This document shows, piece by piece, positions 61,001 through 64,000 of a DNA stretch of 64,000 bases. Source of the stretch: Symbiodinium natans (lineage: Eukaryota > Sar > Dinophyceae > Suessiales > Symbiodiniaceae); NCBI GenBank assembly GCA_905221605.1, contig CAJNDS010000014.1:711420-775419 (forward strand). Direction: 5' to 3'. The translations under genes were made by a program, and so were the position numbers. Position 1 is the first letter of the stretch, and each line of letters starts with the position of its first letter. The notes beneath the pieces are model-generated. The model searched no databases. It was not told where the DNA came from and was given only the letters and a program-made list of their open reading frames with translations.

Positions 61001-64000
61001 TCGTCGGTACGGTGAAGGTTGGCCAGAAGGGGGGTCAACTGATCCAAAGAATAGCCAAGAAGCTGATGATGAGGACGGGAACATCGGTGACCCTCCCACA
61101 GAGGAAGGTACAGTGGATGAGGCACAGCAGGAGCGGGAGGATTTAGCCTTCCGGGCCAAGTACAATTTTGGCAAAGGTGCATCAAAGGGTGAGCCTACGT
61201 CAGGTGAGCCAAAAGGTCGGCTGTGTCTGTATTACAATCAAGGTGGTTGTAAATATGGGACTGCATGCAGGTACCTTCACAACGATGATGTAGCATTGGA
61301 AGGGACTTGGGAGCCCGGCAAATCTTGGGACAATGCTTCCAGGAAGTCACTAAGGGACGCAGGGTTCCACAATTGCTGTTTCGATTATTACCTCCGAGGA
61401 CGTTGCCGGAAAGGGTTAAATTTCTGCAAGTACTCCCATGACGAGATGTCAGAGGAGCGGTTGTCGCTCCTGAAACACTTGGTACAGGTGGCCAATCAGG
61501 TCCGGTTTGAAAAAGAGAGAGGATGGGAGCTTACGGATAGAAGCACTTTTCAGCCACCTGCGAGTGGGGGAGCTGAATCTTCCTCATCCTCGGCACCAAA
61601 AGCGCTGCAAATGACCAATGTGTCACAAAAAGATGGTGAAAAAGGTATTCTGGATGAAGTAGAAGCTGATGAGCAAAAGAATTCGGTGGCTGCATCCACT
61701 AGTACTCAGCTTCACAATCCGGAGGAGCCGATTGAAAATTGGATGGCTCGCAACGCACACCTGTGGGTGTATACCCCTCATGTAAGTGAGGTGATGATTA
61801 CGCTTGGTGTGACCAATGTGTCGGACTTGCAAGAGTTCATCTTTGTGGAAGATTTGGTTGACAAAGGGATCAACAAAGTGACCGCATGCAAAATTCTGCA
61901 ATTGGTGGGTGAGGTCCGATATCGACCGGGAGGACCGGAAAAGGCAGTTCCTTCTGATGCATCTGTACGGGTACAACAATCTTCTGGGAACAAAGGGACT
62001 GGAAGAGCGGCGGTGCGAACCCTCACTCAGGTGCGTGAAGCTGAAGACTCCGGTGCAAAAACTATGCCGAGAGGTTCCTATCGGGAGCTTTTTGATAAGG
62101 TCAGGTACCGTGATGGTTGGACGCTTGCGCAGAGGTCTCCGTTGTGCGTACAGAAGCTGCGGTTGGTGGGAGTTGGAATGCCGCCGGTGAATCCACCAAC
62201 GAAAAAGTATCGGTCAAGATCAAACCCTGTAAGAAGGGGAAGGCCCTTGCTGGACAAAAAACAGGTGCGACAGGTGCCACGATCTCGGTCACAACGACGA
62301 GTGCAACTGGCGGAAGTGGTGGAAAAACCGAAGCCACTGGAGCCGGTGAAACCTCGTGGTGGTTTGTCGTATCCATTCAGCAGAGCGTGGGCAGATGTGG
62401 TGGATGATGATGACCAGGCGGAGGCTTTGGTCTCGTATGCCGCTTCCTCAAGCGATTCAAGCGAGGAGGAGACCAATGCGGTACAACGCCTGAAGGAACT
62501 CTTTTTGCAAGAAAGGGATTCGTGGAGAACTGCGAGTCGTGGCAATGTTCCACAAAGTGGTTCTTCAGGCTCCAATGATGGGCCGAAAAAATCGGTTCAC
62601 CTTGGCGAAGGGCGCGACAAAGCGTCGCGGGGGGAGACCCGCCAAGAAGTGACTTCACAAGTTTTTTCGCTACCACAACCTTCTCGTCGAGCTGAACGGT
62701 CTCAAAAAAGAACAAGGGATGGTTCAGTTATGGTTGGTTCGCTGGCGGTGGGCTCCACGGATGAGGTTTTACCTGGGCAAGGTGCTGCTGGACAGGTGAA
62801 TGTCTCTGAAAGCGCTCAAGTTCTTCCTGGGCATGAAGTGGCTGGACAGGAGACGGCGCCGGAAGGAGCAGTACAGATTTCTGGCGAGGAGACCGACCAA
62901 AAAGAAGGAGAAGGCGGGAGCAATGATCTCCGTGGTAATGATGCGAAGATGTTGGATGGTGGTCCGGTGAGGAGTGACCTTCAGCAATTGCTGGTGAAAG
63001 GCCTTCTGACTCGAATTTATTGGAAGGTTGCAGTTGGCAAGTTGCCAATGGGGCAAAGAGATTGCCAAAAAGGGTCCAATAAGATGGATCGAAATTTGGT
63101 TATTAGCATGTCATCCGAGGGTGCAAGCGAACAGGATGAGAACCTGGCACTGGAGGACGATGCTGATCAGTCAATGGGAGACGGTGCAATGGTTATGGTG
63201 TATGATCCAGGAACGCTGATCCAGTCGCCAACAACTGATTGGGTTATGCGTCGCGGTCTGACCGATCGTACCGTCTGGCCAGCAATGGCGCACCTGGCAC
63301 AGAGGATATGTGCTGAAATGGTTCAAGTGGATGAAATGAATGCCCAGCTAGGGACTGGAACACTCCTTTTTCAAAGGAGAGATCAAGGACATTATACTGA
63401 CCTGCATCATTCGTTCCATGACAACCCGTGCTTGCCGGCGGTGGGGAATTACCCTCTTTCGGTGATGGGTACCTTGTTGTCTCCTGGTCTGGAAGGGGAA
63501 TTCAAGAATACGGACAAGTTTGGTACTGCTATGGAGGCAATTGCCTATGATTGGAGCCGCAGTCCAGGCATGGAAGTTCATATTGAACTTATGGCGAGGG
63601 TAGCCAAAATGGTTCACCCATTCCTGAATCTGGGAGCACAAGGGTCGGTGATGGTTTCAGAATTTCTCTGGCAGCGCGGGAGGGCTCGGTTGATGGAGTT
63701 TCTTCAAGCGGCGACTTGTGCGGACCAATTGGAGGCTCTCTGGAGAAGGATGGACGACGATGCGGATGAGGAGGTGGATCCTTCGACAGCGATGCTGGAA
63801 GTTCTTGGACTAGAGGATGCGGTGCTTGATCAAGGGAACAATGAATCCCTTATTCCCATTGAAGATGCTGGAGGTGAGACAAGCGGTGACACTGGAGGGA
63901 AGGGCAAAGCGCCAGAAGTTTCTCCGGAAGAGGAGAAATCCAGTGGGTCATCCAGACTGGCGGACACAAGGATTTTCTTGTGGTCAGTGTACTCCCGCGT
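58029..64000 (+). CDS. giant intronless ORF: WW-like, S1, MLLE/PABC, three CCCH fingers, SAM-like (3' partial)
   Basis: One frame with no stop for at least 1,990 codons, running off the window. I place the start at ATG 58,029 (MPSPKRWLQLASDGGQ). In-frame ATGs at 57,762 and 57,654 are possible; the first upstream stop is TAA 57,645. Domains, numbered from 58,029: WW-like 224-249 (W224, DGRQYYYCLD, P249, second Trp replaced by C246); acidic low-complexity 260-660 with a 14-residue tandem at W440/W454; S1-like 668-728 (GDEIMGLVRCINGYGAFLDH ... GDTVNGTVKRV); Trp-rich 745-773, eight Trp; MLLE/PABC 798-856 with the signature GKITGMLLG at 820-828; CCCH fingers at C973-C981-C987-H991, C1066-C1074-C1080-H1084 and C1117-C1126-C1133-H1137; SAM-like 1252-1296; basic RS/R-rich 1392-1425; then a region without recognised domains. 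The domain set points to mRNA binding: MLLE binds PAM2 peptides, while CCCH and S1 bind RNA. It may be a retroposed gene or a gag-like retroelement ORF; the part beyond 64,000 would decide. Confidence 0.8.
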   Translation, partial: MPSPKRWLQLASDGGQDGGAGNGAAESLGERSVLEEVIPDAEVHLEEALVAESPNAGMNPNRDMVSNAEAEGRAVSVPPKPGEKRNWDATGGIDREMEVTVLRVLHKHGYQPSSSTSGRMVDQESQTDLIGEVLQATRRPLNKIKKGPSSSSQGGGSGHKQKGADGFEAAPAAEYAMGEEEILQMEAERLRQLSEEEDEMRQVSERDGFRKDEHLIQACDGTMWELHLHEDGRQYYYCLDTHETKCTLPVVGEKVKSDEVVGSPLGNELEMEAALDSSSSTPKTESTRAFQGSVNSLGEKDFSSTIRDSGPRADGDAPTPGSPDEEGIPGNQANIAGAQHLDREETEALSEGGAAMELVDPEEKMPNEVIGTVSAAEERVVDVVPVVQEGGPGDSEDGEKKLCVTTEEVSSFGAKNSAIQGEKEASGIAGDTDDLKNEAWSANDARVDAPDITWSAKEARVEVHVVVRSTGDCNNGAQVSAAADDGGSQVDALVQPEVSSEERNDKGYTGANEAAVVNDGGNSPLEAMEPKEPAVEESVPAADDRLNCPAVEEDLPAAEGETEDSNDGSTPMKGEALPSGSSAEVDTERTTADEAKPLAEKKGGPEIQEHKKDELVGLVEQDEQCDPKVKTKDAPGADDTEMVSEERVKKVPRAGALESPGTHCYQEGDEIMGLVRCINGYGAFLDHGDMNVLIPAEGNNAYQFKFGDTVNGTVKRVEDDGTIILDTFLVLEEDVEDSSSTLRKWKPSGWSTWWTDSWYAGQWYQDSNGQWDWKQEEEQSDEELVVQELSSEEREERQLYGEKIYKALLENGNEEEAYVGKITGMLLGRPMEDLQECVADQAFLNAEARRAYGILQNDGWKPDGTESTGLGKLTTFSRKQYHNALFELACRKRRFSRPVVGEAVATVLNQGEDEFWNALWLDTKLFLQELDGAVQSMSKRENKPMEAYMDPDQYKKAYMTPKTVLSPGYSKLCRFFNKGRCRNGDGCPYEHRRYGEGWPEGGSTDPKNSQEADDEDGNIGDPPTEEGTVDEAQQEREDLAFRAKYNFGKGASKGEPTSGEPKGRLCLYYNQGGCKYGTACRYLHNDDVALEGTWEPGKSWDNASRKSLRDAGFHNCCFDYYLRGRCRKGLNFCKYSHDEMSEERLSLLKHLVQVANQVRFEKERGWELTDRSTFQPPASGGAESSSSSAPKALQMTNVSQKDGEKGILDEVEADEQKNSVAASTSTQLHNPEEPIENWMARNAHLWVYTPHVSEVMITLGVTNVSDLQEFIFVEDLVDKGINKVTACKILQLVGEVRYRPGGPEKAVPSDASVRVQQSSGNKGTGRAAVRTLTQVREAEDSGAKTMPRGSYRELFDKVRYRDGWTLAQRSPLCVQKLRLVGVGMPPVNPPTKKYRSRSNPVRRGRPLLDKKQVRQVPRSRSQRRVQLAEVVEKPKPLEPVKPRGGLSYPFSRAWADVVDDDDQAEALVSYAASSSDSSEEETNAVQRLKELFLQERDSWRTASRGNVPQSGSSGSNDGPKKSVHLGEGRDKASRGETRQEVTSQVFSLPQPSRRAERSQKRTRDGSVMVGSLAVGSTDEVLPGQGAAGQVNVSESAQVLPGHEVAGQETAPEGAVQISGEETDQKEGEGGSNDLRGNDAKMLDGGPVRSDLQQLLVKGLLTRIYWKVAVGKLPMGQRDCQKGSNKMDRNLVISMSSEGASEQDENLALEDDADQSMGDGAMVMVYDPGTLIQSPTTDWVMRRGLTDRTVWPAMAHLAQRICAEMVQVDEMNAQLGTGTLLFQRRDQGHYTDLHHSFHDNPCLPAVGNYPLSVMGTLLSPGLEGEFKNTDKFGTAMEAIAYDWSRSPGMEVHIELMARVAKMVHPFLNLGAQGSVMVSEFLWQRGRARLMEFLQAATCADQLEALWRRMDDDADEEVDPSTAMLEVLGLEDAVLDQGNNESLIPIEDAGGETSGDTGGKGKAPEVSPEEEKSSGSSRLADTRIFLWSVYSR
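58698..58775 (+). other. WW-like domain in the giant ORF
   Basis: W224-x21-C246-x2-P249 with the central YYY strand. Spacing equals a canonical WW domain, but the second Trp, part of the proline-ligand pocket, is Cys. Proline-peptide binding may be altered or lost. Confidence 0.55.
60030..60212 (+). other. S1-like RNA-binding domain in the giant ORF
   Basis: Residues 668-728. Matches the S1/OB order G-x-x-x-x-G-x-V, then G-Y-G-A-F-L, then a GD-x-V-x-G-x-V-K-R-V strand. Confidence 0.6.
60420..60596 (+). other. MLLE (PABC) domain in the giant ORF
   Basis: Residues 798-856: LYGEKIYKALLENG, then the GKITGMLLG core, then EARRAYGILQ. In poly(A)-binding protein and UBR5 this five-helix domain binds PAM2 motifs; the KITGMLL core is its hallmark. 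Here it is outside a poly(A)-binding-protein context, with no RRMs upstream. Confidence 0.75.
60945..61439 (+). other. three CCCH zinc fingers in the giant ORF
   Basis: The first two are C-x7-C-x5-C-x3-H (CRFFNKGRCRNGDGCPYEH; CLYYNQGGCKYGTACRYLH), the form seen in RNA-binding CCCH proteins. The third is C-x8-C-x6-C-x3-H. Acidic linkers separate them. Confidence 0.8.
61782..61916 (+). other. SAM-like segment in the giant ORF
   Basis: Residues 1252-1296: L-G-V...L-Q-E-F, then VEDLVDKGINKVTACKILQL, resembling the C-terminal helices of SAM domains (E-D-L-x-x-x-G-I...K-I-L). Tentative. Confidence 0.4.

Noticed and set aside
58019-62715. Numerous minus-strand and alternate-frame ORFs of 60-167 codons
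   Set aside because: They lie antisense to or out of frame with the giant ORF, which has clear domains; they are shadows of its composition.

Overview
The window looks like nuclear DNA of a dinoflagellate, probably a Symbiodiniaceae-like alga (inference). The reasons are: Arabidopsis-type TTTAGGG repeats; exons all on the + strand; introns whose best-fitting boundaries include GA-AG and GC-AG with a G after the acceptor; and a degenerate dinoflagellate spliced-leader 3' end (TTTGGCTCAAG) just upstream of an intronless gene. No bacterial operon, tRNA, rRNA or CRISPR array is visible.

Positions 1-56,855 are filled with hundreds of interstitial telomere-like arrays, either CCCTAAA or TTTAGGG, with homogenised variants such as CCCCTAAA, CCCCAAA, CCCTAAG and a TTTAGGGTTG 10-mer. 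Between the arrays lie islands of about 50-130 bp that read as + strand exons. The orientation is strikingly regular. Most exons have a CCCTAAA array upstream and a TTTAGGG array downstream, and none has the reverse. Each intron therefore tends to start with (TTTAGGG)n and end with (CCCTAAA)n, a terminal inverted repeat that could fold into a hairpin in pre-mRNA. Several arrays are flanked by 8-20 bp direct repeats, and two of these (20 bp and 18 bp) span splice junctions so that splicing restores one copy. That is the signature expected of introner-like mobile introns.

Recognisable spliced genes, all +: an FAD-linked oxidoreductase of the berberine-bridge type (9,631-14,461); a 2OG-Fe(II) oxygenase (about 23.7-28.3 kb, 5' end uncertain); a WD40-repeat gene read as half-blade exons (about 44.0-54.3 kb); and further WD40 pieces at 4.26, 6.74 and 16.6 kb. 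About 25 other exons cannot be assigned, including terminal exons at 8.5, 39.4, 40.1 and 42.5 kb. Short dispersed intron elements, a 105-bp MITE-like element and microsatellites lie among them.

The arrays stop abruptly at 56,855. From about 57.65 kb to the window end runs one uninterrupted + frame, at least 1,990 codons and still open. It encodes a protein with a WW-like domain, an S1-like domain, a Trp-rich stretch, an MLLE/PABC domain, three CCCH zinc fingers and a SAM-like segment. The combination suggests an mRNA-binding scaffold. The lack of introns and the spliced-leader relic suggest a retroposed cDNA or the gag-like ORF of a retroelement. Function and mobility are inferences; the domain motifs and repeats are read directly from the sequence.
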